Below, one piece after another: positions 6,389 through 14,378 of a stretch of DNA of 20,056 nucleotides. A model generated the notes under the pieces. It did no database searches, had not been told where the DNA came from, and worked only from the letters and a program-made list of their open reading frames with translations. Positions within the stretch are counted from its first letter, which is position 1. Each line of letters starts with the position of its first letter. The DNA is from a virus, in IMG/VR virus record IMGVR_UViG_3300046755_000075, positions 1 through 20,056 of that record, one strand, 5' to 3'. The position numbers and the translations under genes were made by a program.

Positions 6389-6838
6389 TTAATATAAATG
6401 CAGAATATCTTCTGGTTTTGCTATTGTTGCGATGATTTCATCGTCATTTAAAATACGGTGTTCACCATATTTAGTTTTAAATCTAGAACCGGCATATCTA
6501 CCGTAGATTACAAATTGACCCTTCTTACACCAAGGACCTTTTGGAAATTTTTCCTTATCCTGATAACAAAGATCACCCATCTCAACAACAAGACCAACTA
6601 CGGTTGTCATTTGAATAGTGTCATTCACTGTATCAGTTAAGATAATTCCACCTTTAGTTTTTTTAGGACCTGCATAAGGTCTAACTAAAAGTCTATATCC
6701 AACTGGTTTTGGTATAATGCTTAGATATTTTTTAATACCCTCTGGATCAGTGGGTATGGCATTTTCTTTTGATTCTGGTGGTACCTCACCATTTTTTTTG
6801 ACTCCAACAATAGTGGAATCAGGTGTTATTATCGTCAT
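6389..6838 (-). CDS. GroES-like co-chaperonin (phage-encoded)
   Basis: About 149 residues. After a roughly 38-residue extension, the C-terminal 110 residues follow the Cpn10/GroES pattern: IIPKPVGYRLLVRPYAGPKK as the first strand (like IRPLxDRVxVK), a mobile-loop region GGIILTDTVNDT, VVEMGDLCYQDK, KKGQFVIYGRYAGSRFK and a final DDEIIATI. It could act with the host GroEL to fold capsid protein, as T4 gp31 does. The second ATG (6838) lies 7 bases from GGAG and is preferred over the one at 6844. It overlaps the gene upstream by 20 bases. The N-terminal extension is not typical of cellular GroES. Confidence 0.75.
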   Translation of the reverse strand: MTIITPDSTIVGVKKNGEVPPESKENAIPTDPEGIKKYLSIIPKPVGYRLLVRPYAGPKKTKGGIILTDTVNDTIQMTTVVGLVVEMGDLCYQDKEKFPKGPWCKKGQFVIYGRYAGSRFKTKYGEHRILNDDEIIATIAKPEDILHLY

Positions 6839-7028
6839 CGACATTCTCCTCGTTTCTCTGCAGGCCTTTAAGATCCTGTAGCAGCGTTTCTAAAGCGCTG
6901 AGTTTCCCTTTAGAATACTTGAGGTTGTCGATTGTGTCTATACCGTACACTATGTCGTCTTTGATTTGTTTAATCTGTTTATTGATATAATGTTTTATTG
7001 CGTCTAATGTATCTAGATCAAGATTCAT
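6819..7028 (-). CDS. 69-aa coiled-coil small protein
   Basis: Almost entirely predicted helix: MNLDLDTLDAIKHYINKQIK, then leucine and isoleucine at heptad spacing to QDLKGLQRN, and an acidic tail (ENVDDDNNT). The start overlaps the methyltransferase-like gene by 11 bases and the end overlaps the GroES-like gene, so it is translationally coupled on both sides. A homo-oligomeric coiled coil or an assembly helper is plausible. No motif gives a function. Confidence 0.65.
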   Translation of the reverse strand: MNLDLDTLDAIKHYINKQIKQIKDDIVYGIDTIDNLKYSKGKLSALETLLQDLKGLQRNEENVDDDNNT

Positions 7029-7578
7029 TTTTCTCTAGACAAATTTTGTTTTTGCCTTTTTCTAATTCCTTAAATCCATATTTTTCCATTACTTTTTCAA
7101 TCAAAGGCATGTCGTATTTTGGATAATCGTCGTAAATAATTCTTGTGATAGGTGCAGATCTATTTGCAAACCAGACAGATTCAGTAATGACATCTTTTGT
7201 CATATGAGGACCGTCTAAATGAATAAAGGCAAATTTAGAATCTTTATGTTTTGATGTATTCATAAACTCAACATCAGTTTCTATACTTAAAGAAAATTTA
7301 CCTGCATTTCTGTAAGGTTTAAAATCTTCTAACATTGTATCTCTCATCTCATCTGTGTAATCACAAGTGTATGAGCCTGTGTTATCATAATGTTGGTAAT
7401 TTAAATTACCGTAAGGATCAACACCCACATGAATAAAATTATTGATGATGTTATCCATAATAATCTTAGACCCAAGTCCCTCACGAACTCCGATCTCACA
7501 TGATTTATAACCTTGGCAATCAAATCCTTTACTCCATTTTTCAAGTAGTTCATATTCCAAACTGTCTCCTCTAATCAT
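7018..7578 (-). CDS. Class I SAM-dependent methyltransferase-like protein
   Basis: 186 residues with the layout of small Rossmann methyltransferases. CEIGVREGLGSKIIMD (27-42) resembles SAM-binding motif I (ExGxxxG). D54 in VGVDPYG can be the acidic motif II residue that contacts the ribose. FAFIHLDGPHMTKDV (116-130) gives D122 like the motif IV/strand 5 acidic site, followed by RIIYDDY. This Methyltransf_24-like arrangement occurs in marine phages. The substrate is unknown; a DNA or lipid target cannot be told apart. Lack of an NPPY or PPC motif argues against a classical DNA methyltransferase. It precedes the coiled-coil and GroES-like genes. Confidence 0.6.
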   Translation of the reverse strand: MIRGDSLEYELLEKWSKGFDCQGYKSCEIGVREGLGSKIIMDNIINNFIHVGVDPYGNLNYQHYDNTGSYTCDYTDEMRDTMLEDFKPYRNAGKFSLSIETDVEFMNTSKHKDSKFAFIHLDGPHMTKDVITESVWFANRSAPITRIIYDDYPKYDMPLIEKVMEKYGFKELEKGKNKICLEKNES

Positions 7579-7591
7579 AGAGTAGTTATAT

Positions 7592-7978
7592 CTATTTTTT
7601 TCTATTTGTAAAGATTTGTGATCCCTTTATTCCATAAATACTCGCCACGACGAGGATCCACAGGTTTGTGAACCAGGACGGAAGCTGCGAGAACATCTCA
7701 AAGAACAATTTTACTTTGTCCATCGCTGTAGGATCATCTGATATGACTGCCCAACTCAAAATTGCTACGGGCAAACTTAATATTACGAGAACCGCCTCGT
7801 CCTTCCAGTCCGATTGTCTAGCCTCTAATAATTTGCCCTGATAAGCTTCCTCACCTCGCGCCATCTTCTCGGCATGCATTAGTTGCGCATCCGACATCGC
7901 TTGTTTTGTCTTTTGACGGTTCTGATACAGGTGGGCTCCAGTTTTTAGGCCCATCCCCAATAGCTTTAACCACGGCAT
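7592..7978 (-). CDS. 3TM-type phage holin-like protein
   Basis: 128 residues from the ATG at 7978 (MPWLKLLGMGLKTGAHLYQN). A basic, helical N-terminal half is followed by SDWKDEAVLVILSLPVAILS, a transmembrane helix at about 62-79, and a second one at about 98-115 (LPSWFTNLWILVVASIYG), then a basic end. The WKDE-hydrophobic, P-x-W and final G-x-K pattern is that of the GTA/phage holin with up to three helices, which permeabilises the inner membrane for endolysin release. The ORF is open upstream to 8059, but those codons overlap the endonuclease. AAGGAG is 14 bases from this ATG, longer than usual. It lies away from the M15 gene. Confidence 0.65.
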   Translation of the reverse strand: MPWLKLLGMGLKTGAHLYQNRQKTKQAMSDAQLMHAEKMARGEEAYQGKLLEARQSDWKDEAVLVILSLPVAILSWAVISDDPTAMDKVKLFFEMFSQLPSWFTNLWILVVASIYGIKGSQIFTNRKK

Positions 7979-8294
7979 AATATTGTTCTTTTCTCCTTGT
8001 ACATAAATAGGGTAGCATCTCTTCCATAAACTGTAAAGCACGGTAACCTTTAACACCAAATCTCCAAATATCTTTGTGGTGTTCGTGAACTTTTTTCTTT
8101 CTTTTTCGAATGTTATTGTCTAGTCCAAGATAATTTTGAAATAAATGTACAACTCCCTCATCACTCATTTGTACTTCTAAACATGCACTAGGAGTCCAAC
8201 CATTAGGTCGTTTATTTAAACCAAACCAACCCTCGCCTTCAAATACACCTGATAAAAATATTAACTGCTCTTTTTTAGAGAGTTGGTCAAACAT
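7851..8294 (-). CDS. LAGLIDADG-type homing endonuclease (free-standing)
   Basis: 147 residues. LIFLSGVFEGEGWFGLNKR (residues 11-29) is the single LAGLIDADG dodecapeptide with the catalytic acidic residue in the FEGEG core; downstream lie LEVQMSDEGVVHLF, WRFGVKGYRALQFMEEMLPY and RRKEQYYAVV, the usual order of this family (strand, QxxD/N-EE.l, then a Lys-Arg-rich helix). A single motif implies a homodimer. It likely cuts phage DNA at a site of a rival lacking the gene. No SD is evident. The last 43 codons overlap the holin gene by 128 bases in another frame, so its tail (from about residue 105) may be acquired. It sits between structural genes, not in an intron. Confidence 0.8.
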   Translation of the reverse strand: MFDQLSKKEQLIFLSGVFEGEGWFGLNKRPNGWTPSACLEVQMSDEGVVHLFQNYLGLDNNIRKRKKKVHEHHKDIWRFGVKGYRALQFMEEMLPYLCTRRKEQYYAVVKAIGDGPKNWSPPVSEPSKDKTSDVGCATNACREDGAR

Positions 8295-8300
8295 AAAATG

Positions 8301-8534
8301 TTATAACAGATCTTTTATGTAATCGCCACCTTTTTTAATTTCGACTTCACCACCTACTGATGCACCAGGTATAGATTTAGGCCCCATATCATCTTCTCTT
8401 AACATTCTTAAAATATTACTAGTGTTAGCTTCTAAAGACATACTTGGATCAAACTCAGTTTTCATCAACTCATCAAATTTTATTTGTTTAGCTGGATTAT
8501 TAGCTAAAACTTTTTTTGCAGTGCTACTGGGCAT
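8301..8534 (-). CDS. 77-aa protein with GGEV...DYIKDLL C-terminus
   Basis: A soluble, helical N-terminal part (KVLANNPAKQIKFDELMKTE, NTSNILRMLREDD) is followed by a linker and the C-terminus GGEVEIKKGGDYIKDLL. The same ending, GGEV...KGSDYIKDLID, closes the 139-aa protein at 14379-14798. The 11-base overlap with the 49-aa gene upstream supports translation. It belongs to the run of small proteins after the portal. A structural or virion-targeted role is inferred only from location and from the shared tail. Confidence 0.65.
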   Translation of the reverse strand: MPSSTAKKVLANNPAKQIKFDELMKTEFDPSMSLEANTSNILRMLREDDMGPKSIPGASVGGEVEIKKGGDYIKDLL

Positions 8535-8673
8535 TTAAATTCCTACAAATTGGACAACCTTTTTTATACTTTTCGTGTTTCCAACACGGGTCTTTTTTAA
8601 CTACTTTAGGTTCGTAAACTTGTCTGCTAGGGGTTACTGAATTGATTATAAACTTCCATATTTTTTTTAACAT
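8524..8673 (-). CDS. 49-aa protein with zinc-binding type motif
   Basis: The ATG at 8673-8671 overlaps the stop of the gene at 8673-8855 (TAATG) and it ends TAG at 8526-8524. The N-terminus MLKKIWKFIINSV is amphipathic and could touch a membrane. The C-terminal part holds CWKHEKYKKGCPIC, a Cys-x2-His...Cys-x2-Cys arrangement resembling a small zinc knuckle. The next gene overlaps it by 11 bases. The motif and the stop-start coupling are the case for a real gene. Function unknown. Confidence 0.6.
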   Translation of the reverse strand: MLKKIWKFIINSVTPSRQVYEPKVVKKDPCWKHEKYKKGCPICRNLNAQ

Positions 8674-8855
8674 TATCTTACTCCTTGAAAGTTAAAACCT
8701 TTGACTTGAATTCCTTTTGTGCCTCTTGTGTTTGTTTCCATACACTCATCACATCCACAACCCATTCCACCTGTGACTAACTTAATAGGTGGTACTTGAG
8801 AGTTGGGTCCACTTTTAGGTGGGGTAGTTTTTGTTAATCTTTTATTTTTTATCAT
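8673..8855 (-). CDS. 60-aa small protein with CGCDEC motif
   Basis: A basic, proline-rich start (NKRLTKTTPPKSGPNSQVPP) is followed by a Gly-Gly element (VTGGMGCGCDEC) with three close Cys, and the end GIQVKGFNFQGVR. I recall this sequence plan (KRLTKTxPPKxGP...IQVKGxKFxG) from small proteins near marine phage portal genes. The Cys cluster may bind metal. It is coupled to both neighbours by overlap (ATGA upstream, TAATG downstream). No function is known to me. Confidence 0.65.
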   Translation of the reverse strand: MIKNKRLTKTTPPKSGPNSQVPPIKLVTGGMGCGCDECMETNTRGTKGIQVKGFNFQGVR

Positions 8856-9397
8856 AATAAATTTTTATCTACATTTGATGATATCACAACTTCACCACCG
8901 TCGTCATAAGATTGAAACCCACTTAAAAAATTTTGAGCAGGTGTTTTTATTTGTGTTGTTGGTGTTTTACACGGGGGGTTAGTTCCATCTGGGCATAAAC
9001 TTTGGTTTTGTCCACCTCCTCCAGTGTTACCTATTGTTGCTGCTCCTGTAGTTTTTTTACCTGTAGTTAACATTTCACCACCAAGAATGTCATCTTCACG
9101 TGCATCTTTTAAATTTTTTTTATTATATAGACTTCTTGAAATCGCGTTAAAACCAGCTGTAAGAGGTCCGATAGTAGGAAGTTGTACAGGTCCGCTTCTT
9201 GCAGTTACTTGGTTTGTTTGATTATTTGAAATATTGTTAGCTGATCCACTCATTGTAGATGTTTTACCACCTAAATTAGAATCTCTTCTTCCGACAGAAG
9301 TATTACCCATGGCAGCGCTCTTAGCTTGATTGGACTTGTTACCCATGTCCATACCTCCACCACGTAATTTTCTAACTTTTCTGTTGTTTACTTTCAT
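8852..9397 (-). CDS. 181-aa low-complexity protein after the portal
   Basis: 181 residues rich in Asn, Ser, Gly and Thr, mostly disordered. It opens MKVNNRKVRKLRGGGMDMGN, which I recall from proteins next to marine phage portals. The only folded-looking stretch is GPLTAGFNAISRSLYNKKNL. Near the end, FQSYDDGGEVVISSN carries the GGEV motif shared with neighbours. Its first 26 bases overlap the portal 3' end; an internal ATG (18 codons in) with GGAGG nearby is an alternative start. A connector, internal or neck-associated protein is a guess from context. Confidence 0.7.
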   Translation of the reverse strand: MKVNNRKVRKLRGGGMDMGNKSNQAKSAAMGNTSVGRRDSNLGGKTSTMSGSANNISNNQTNQVTARSGPVQLPTIGPLTAGFNAISRSLYNKKNLKDAREDDILGGEMLTTGKKTTGAATIGNTGGGGQNQSLCPDGTNPPCKTPTTQIKTPAQNFLSGFQSYDDGGEVVISSNVDKNLL

Positions 9398-11705
9398 TCT
9401 GTTTTTCCCTGTTAAGATCTATCTTCTCTTCTGCAATTCTAATTCTTTCATCAGCTTGGTCTTCTGCAGATTCTAACTTCATTTTATCTAAATCAATACG
9501 TTCTTCAAATTCCATGCCTTTTCTTTCTTGATCCATCATATTTTCTTGTGCTTTTCTTTGCATATCCATAGCTCTTAAATCTAATTCTCTTTGCTTTAAG
9601 GCAACTAAAGGATCTTGTTTTTGATTACCCGCTTCTTCCTTCGCTAACCCCATAGTTATTTCTGCAATTCGTTTTGCAACCATAGAATCAAATAAAATTT
9701 TAAAACCGTCTGGATCCATTTGTGATTGTTGTTGCATTTCTGGAGATTCTTGTACTAAATTACCAACCTCACCATGTGCTTGTAGTGCTATGTGGTCAGA
9801 TATATGTCCTTGTAACAAAGCGTACACCATCGGGTTGATTTGAACCATTCTTGAAGCCATAAAAGCTCTATGAGCTGCAATATGCGACTCATGATCTTGT
9901 TGGGGAAACGCTTTTAAGGGTTGCATTTGTAAAGCTTTAGCATTTTCAGTTGCAGGATCTTCAGGTTGTGGTTGTATCTCTGGTTTTAACAAAGAATCAA
10001 TATTTTTTGTACCTAAAGCTTCGTAAACTCTTCTGTAAGCTTCTCTTAGGTTGTGCATTTGTGGATTTGACGCTGCAATTTTTAAATTTTCGTTTGCTAA
10101 AGTTACTCTTTGAGCCATACTCATAATATTTGGGTCTGCAACGGGAATTACATCTACTCTTTCATCAAAATCTTTTAATTTCACAAATCGATCTGCGTTT
10201 GTAACTGCGTATGGATACACAGGAGGTAAGTAATCAGCAAAAACATTTGCTAAAAGTCTAAATTCTTGTCTCATAGCATAGTAACATCGCTTGTGTATTG
10301 CGCTCATGACCCTCGAACCACGTTCTAACAAAGCAATTGTAGTCCCAACCGCTCTATTTTGTGCATCTTCACCCATTTGCATGTCTGCAATTGATGCAAA
10401 ACGTTGTCCTGCTTGTACTACAAAACCTAAAAGTTGAAATAGTGTACCACTTGGCTCTTTAAAAGGTAAAATTTGAAACTGATCTTTAATATTTCCACCA
10501 GGTGCATCAACATCTCTGAACTCTCCAGGCTGAAAAGGTTGATCATCATCACGAATTCTTATTCCTCTAGACTTAAATCCAGCAGGTAAGTTAGCTAATG
10601 TACCCGCATCAAGTAATTGTCTTAATGCTTGCGTAGCAGATCTAGATAATCCACCGATCATATGAATTAAACCAAAACCATAGAACCCTAAACCAGGTAA
10701 AAACTTGTAATGAACAAAGTATTCTTTTCTAGTATAAGTGTCATCATCTTGATTATAGTTTCTGTAGATAGATAATATCTCTCCTGAACCTTCGTCGATT
10801 GAAACGACATAGGGAAGTTTAACTTCTTTCTCTGCATTCTCCATTTCAAACTCATTTAAGTTCAAGTCGATGTGCATTTCTAAAATGTTATATTGATATT
10901 CTTTTTCTCCAGCAGGTTTTACACCTTCTAGCTCATTGAGTTTATCTTGTATTGGACTTTTTTCTGCCTGTTTTGCAATTAATTCAACGTCTCTATAAAA
11001 CCCAGCTTTCTGTTGTTTAAGAACATCGTTCTCTGACATTTTAACAAGATGTGTAATTCTTTCACAATCTTTTAAATCGGTTGCGTAGTATGGAACAATT
11101 AGATCTTCAGCAGGTACAAACTTAGCAACTGCTCTTTGTTTAATTTCATCGTAGTAAATTTTTTTAAATGCAGATCCTGCAAGGGGTAAATAAAATAATA
11201 GTTGATCTGTGTCTGGTGTGTATTCTTCCATTTCTTCCATCAACATATAGTTCATGAAATCTTTAACTCTAGTTGCTTGATCTTCAACTTCTTTTGTTTG
11301 TGCACCAACAACAGATGTTCTCACAGGTCCGTCACTTGGTAATAATTCTTTATAAGCTTGCGCTTGAAATTGTGTTACAGCTTCTGATAAGAGCGGATGG
11401 GTAACACCACTTGCACCTTGAAACGGTCTAGTGTTATTTACATACTTGAATCCAAGTAAATCTAAACCTTGAGTGTAAGCCTGTTCCCAATCCGATCTTG
11501 AAACTTTATCTCTTTTATAATCTTGAATTAATTGAGAAGACATTCGACCAAGAACTCGGTCATCCATGTCCTCAGCTAAGTTTCTATAAAAATCTTCTTC
11601 TGGTGTTTCCTCTTCAGGAAGTTCTTCTTCACCCTCAACTTCTACGTCTACTTCTTCTGTCTCAACTTCTTCAGGAAGTTCATTTTGTTTCTCTATTTCA
11701 GCCAT
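9372..11705 (-). CDS. Portal protein (head-tail connector)
   Basis: 777 residues, long for a portal. Recognised by the portal-type core: RSDWEQAYTQGLDLLGFKYV, RPFQGASGVTHPLLSEAVTQ, QAQAYKELLPSDGPVRTSVV, then DQLLFYLPLAGSAFKKIYYD and FVPAEDLIVPYYATDLKDCE, the wing/stem segment with GDxxQNRAVGTTIALLERGS (crown region), and a Glu/Lys/Met-rich coiled-coil tail. This resembles the large podovirus-like portals of P22 or N4 type rather than the 400-aa lambda class. It would form the dodecameric vertex ring on which the terminase docks. The start overlaps the 137-aa gene stop (TAATG). An acidic N-terminus (about 1-45) precedes the conserved part. Confidence 0.9.
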   Translation of the reverse strand: MAEIEKQNELPEEVETEEVDVEVEGEEELPEEETPEEDFYRNLAEDMDDRVLGRMSSQLIQDYKRDKVSRSDWEQAYTQGLDLLGFKYVNNTRPFQGASGVTHPLLSEAVTQFQAQAYKELLPSDGPVRTSVVGAQTKEVEDQATRVKDFMNYMLMEEMEEYTPDTDQLLFYLPLAGSAFKKIYYDEIKQRAVAKFVPAEDLIVPYYATDLKDCERITHLVKMSENDVLKQQKAGFYRDVELIAKQAEKSPIQDKLNELEGVKPAGEKEYQYNILEMHIDLNLNEFEMENAEKEVKLPYVVSIDEGSGEILSIYRNYNQDDDTYTRKEYFVHYKFLPGLGFYGFGLIHMIGGLSRSATQALRQLLDAGTLANLPAGFKSRGIRIRDDDQPFQPGEFRDVDAPGGNIKDQFQILPFKEPSGTLFQLLGFVVQAGQRFASIADMQMGEDAQNRAVGTTIALLERGSRVMSAIHKRCYYAMRQEFRLLANVFADYLPPVYPYAVTNADRFVKLKDFDERVDVIPVADPNIMSMAQRVTLANENLKIAASNPQMHNLREAYRRVYEALGTKNIDSLLKPEIQPQPEDPATENAKALQMQPLKAFPQQDHESHIAAHRAFMASRMVQINPMVYALLQGHISDHIALQAHGEVGNLVQESPEMQQQSQMDPDGFKILFDSMVAKRIAEITMGLAKEEAGNQKQDPLVALKQRELDLRAMDMQRKAQENMMDQERKGMEFEERIDLDKMKLESAEDQADERIRIAEEKIDLNREKQNESKQQKS

Positions 11706-12118
11706 TAGTATAGTTTAGTTGGTTTTAAATTAACCATTTTTCCGCCTCTAGCTTTAATCATTTTACCTGTTTTAGCTCCGCCAGAAAATCCATCTCCAAA
11801 AGCATTTCCATATTCTCCAGATAATGTTCCACCTTTTTTAGATGTTGCATTTTTTCCTGGACCCATTTTAATAATTTTATCAAATACATTTTTTGCTTTT
11901 GTACCGATACCGATTTTAGATTTTGTAGCACCTTTACCGCCTGACATGATTGAATCTCTGTAGCTTGAATTAGCTCTTGATCTAGCCATTGCACTTGCGC
12001 TTTTGCCACCTCTACCGCTATCTACATTTGCAGCTGTGGTTTTACTACCGAGCGCTTTAGCTCCTAAGTAACCCGCAAGACCAGCCATGATAGCTTTTTT
12101 TATTTTTTTGCTTGCCAT
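11705..12118 (-). CDS. 137-aa basic Gly-rich protein with RGGKMVNLKP tail
   Basis: Low complexity, rich in Lys, Gly and Ala. The N-terminal IKKAIMAGLAGYLGAKALGS (about residues 6-25) is a small-residue hydrophobic helix that may insert in a membrane; the middle is disordered. The end, KARGGKMVNLKPTKLY, is another Gly-Gly tail of the set seen at this locus. AGGAG lies 9 bases before the ATG and the stop overlaps the portal start. An ejected inner-membrane or virion protein would fit, but no homologous function is known to me. Confidence 0.65.
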   Translation of the reverse strand: MASKKIKKAIMAGLAGYLGAKALGSKTTAANVDSGRGGKSASAMARSRANSSYRDSIMSGGKGATKSKIGIGTKAKNVFDKIIKMGPGKNATSKKGGTLSGEYGNAFGDGFSGGAKTGKMIKARGGKMVNLKPTKLY

Positions 12119-12156
12119 GATAATTATCTCCTATTTGTTATAACAGATTTATAATA

Positions 12157-14376
12157 TCACGCAAATATATTTACGACTAGACCACCCGACTGATAAGCCT
12201 TAAAGGGTTTATTAATCATATCTGGGGATATTCTTATAGCAAATACATCCATATATAATCTTGGATCTCCATCCATAATTTTCTCTACTGAGCCACCGTG
12301 TCTTCCTGAGTAAAACAAAGCATCCGCTTCAGTTTGAAATGCTGCAATATGTTCTGTTCCTGCCTGATCTTTATTTACCTTAAAATTCTTACTAGTATTA
12401 TTAAGTTCTTTAACTACCTTAAAAGGCTTACTAGGATCTGATTTAGCCATAGGTATTGTTTTTACTTCCGAATTATATTGTTTAGCAAGTCTTTCCATCT
12501 CAGCAGGTAAAGTTGCTTTCTTTTTTGGATCTGTTTTAACAGTTTTATCTTGAGCCTTAGAGAAAACTTTATAGTTATCAAATCCTGCTTTACCAAATCT
12601 ATTACCATAGAACTCAATGTCTCCTAAATATCTTTCTCTCTTAGCATGGTGCAAATGCTCTACAGGACTAATACCGACCCATTGAACATCCCCTCTATCC
12701 GCCGCATCCTTAATAGTATTTTTTAATGCATGGCTACCCCAGTTCTCTTTTCCGTAAAGAGGTAAGAATGGAATACCGTCTTGAGCTTGGTTCTTTGTAA
12801 TATTAGACAAGTTTAATGAATTACTTCTTAGTTCTTTAAACTCACTGTTTAAATCATAGAATCTTTTTTGATCTTCACGTGAAGCCTTAATTCCTTTTTT
12901 ACTTATATCTTTCATCTCGTTAACAATCTTTTCTAACTTTCTATTTGATGAAAAGAATTCTACTTCAGATCCAAATGCGTTTACAACTTTATCTCTTGTA
13001 GGATTATTGTTTCTCAATGCTTGAGCATAGTCAGCTTGGATCTCATCGATCATTATAATCTTTTGATTATTGGTAGTTGATCTGACATTGCCCCTTACAT
13101 GGTAAATTTGATTAGGAACCCCTGAGTAATGTTTATTATATTCTGAACCAATCTTTTGTCCCATAGGCAAAGGCTTAGGGTAATAAACTAAATTTTCAAA
13201 ATACTCATCACCACCTTTAATTCTATATTCAGAATAGTTTCCATACTTAGGAGTCATCTTCTGTGTGTCTTGTAACTGTATTCGTCTAAAAATATCTATG
13301 TCTTTCGCTTTAGCGATCTCAGTTATTCTACTTACATCAGTTGGATCAATGGCTATCCCTAATTGTCTTGCTCTGTTAACGATAGATTCAAAGTTACCTA
13401 TAGCGTTCCCAAATGGAGAGCCGTCCATGTTAGTATACTCATTATCCCCACTTCTAAATTTATTATACATGTTAGCATTTGTTTTTCTAATACTTCCACT
13501 AAGCACGTTAATATCTTCAATCAAACTTTCGGTTTGTGATCCTATATTAGTTGGTTGTGATAGAAGTTTATTTTTTACGTTGTCTAAAGCGTTGTTCATG
13601 TCTCTACCAATCTCTTCAGCCTCATCAACCATTTTAGTATCGAACTTATACTTTCTCATTACTAGATTGTTCACAGGAGCTTTCTCTACGATATATAATA
13701 AATCCATTTTAGTTAATGGTATCTTCTTCTCAGCAGCAACCTTTAAGAAGCCACCTATTAAGTTTCCATTTTTATCAAACTGTGCAATGTTTGAGTCCCA
13801 CAGTTCTTCTTTCTTAACTGCTTGTGATATGCTTTTAAAATCAGGATTACCTGTTTTAAAAGATCCAGGACCCCCTGATTTAAAATCTCTTACCCACTCC
13901 TCTGCTTTTCTTGCACCTGCAATCGGGTGTCGTGCAATGTAGTCCCAAAGTGAAGAACCAATTCTATTAGTCTTACCCCCACGAGATAGTGGTGCTTGAT
14001 AAGCTATCTTTTTAAGTTCGTTTGATCTAGCGATTGCAACTTGTCTTAATTCATCTTGGGGTTTGTTTTGAGCAACAGTCATCGCCCGTCCTCTATCCAT
14101 TTTAGTTGGAGCTATCTCTAGAATATCTTCAACTTCATCTTTAGGACTGGTTCGTGAAGCAGGAGCCTTAGGTAATTTAATATTAGCTATTTTGTTAATG
14201 ACTCTACCGATAGGGTTCCTAAAAGCCACGGCTCCGGCACCAGCTAAAGCCATACCTGCTAAGCCTCTAGCAGCTGAAGGGTCGTAAGGTTCTGTGTCAG
14301 ATTTATTTAAAGGTACAGAAGATGTAGGTTCATCCTCAATGGTTTCAACCTTTTGTAAATCTGCTAGTCCAGCCAT
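12157..14376 (-). CDS. Large IDEIQ-motif protein between terminase and portal
   Basis: 739 residues. A Gly/Ala-rich hydrophobic segment lies at 38-53 (GLAGMALAGAGAVAF). A domain at about 380-570 shows YSEYRIKGG, NQIYHVRGNVR, KIIMIDEIQADYAQ (443-450 core) and WGSHALKNTIKDAADRG, the order I recall from very large phage and plasmid proteins with an IDEIQSDW signature, many treated as co-injected polyvalent or DarB-like proteins. The exact activity of that domain is not established to my knowledge. The C-terminus reads QSGGLVVNIFA, a Gly-Gly tail. Length and context suggest a virion protein delivered with the DNA. It begins 2 bases after the 139-aa stop. Confidence 0.6.
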   Translation of the reverse strand: MAGLADLQKVETIEDEPTSSVPLNKSDTEPYDPSAARGLAGMALAGAGAVAFRNPIGRVINKIANIKLPKAPASRTSPKDEVEDILEIAPTKMDRGRAMTVAQNKPQDELRQVAIARSNELKKIAYQAPLSRGGKTNRIGSSLWDYIARHPIAGARKAEEWVRDFKSGGPGSFKTGNPDFKSISQAVKKEELWDSNIAQFDKNGNLIGGFLKVAAEKKIPLTKMDLLYIVEKAPVNNLVMRKYKFDTKMVDEAEEIGRDMNNALDNVKNKLLSQPTNIGSQTESLIEDINVLSGSIRKTNANMYNKFRSGDNEYTNMDGSPFGNAIGNFESIVNRARQLGIAIDPTDVSRITEIAKAKDIDIFRRIQLQDTQKMTPKYGNYSEYRIKGGDEYFENLVYYPKPLPMGQKIGSEYNKHYSGVPNQIYHVRGNVRSTTNNQKIIMIDEIQADYAQALRNNNPTRDKVVNAFGSEVEFFSSNRKLEKIVNEMKDISKKGIKASREDQKRFYDLNSEFKELRSNSLNLSNITKNQAQDGIPFLPLYGKENWGSHALKNTIKDAADRGDVQWVGISPVEHLHHAKRERYLGDIEFYGNRFGKAGFDNYKVFSKAQDKTVKTDPKKKATLPAEMERLAKQYNSEVKTIPMAKSDPSKPFKVVKELNNTSKNFKVNKDQAGTEHIAAFQTEADALFYSGRHGGSVEKIMDGDPRLYMDVFAIRISPDMINKPFKAYQSGGLVVNIFA

Positions 14377-14378
14377 TG

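Noticed and set aside
7979-8059. Upstream start for the holin-like gene
   Set aside because: Residues before MPWLKLL are the shadow of the homing endonuclease frame and lack an SD.
13265-13942. 225-codon plus-strand frame
   Set aside because: It is the antisense shadow of the 739-aa gene, with no SD and Leu/Ser-rich antisense composition.
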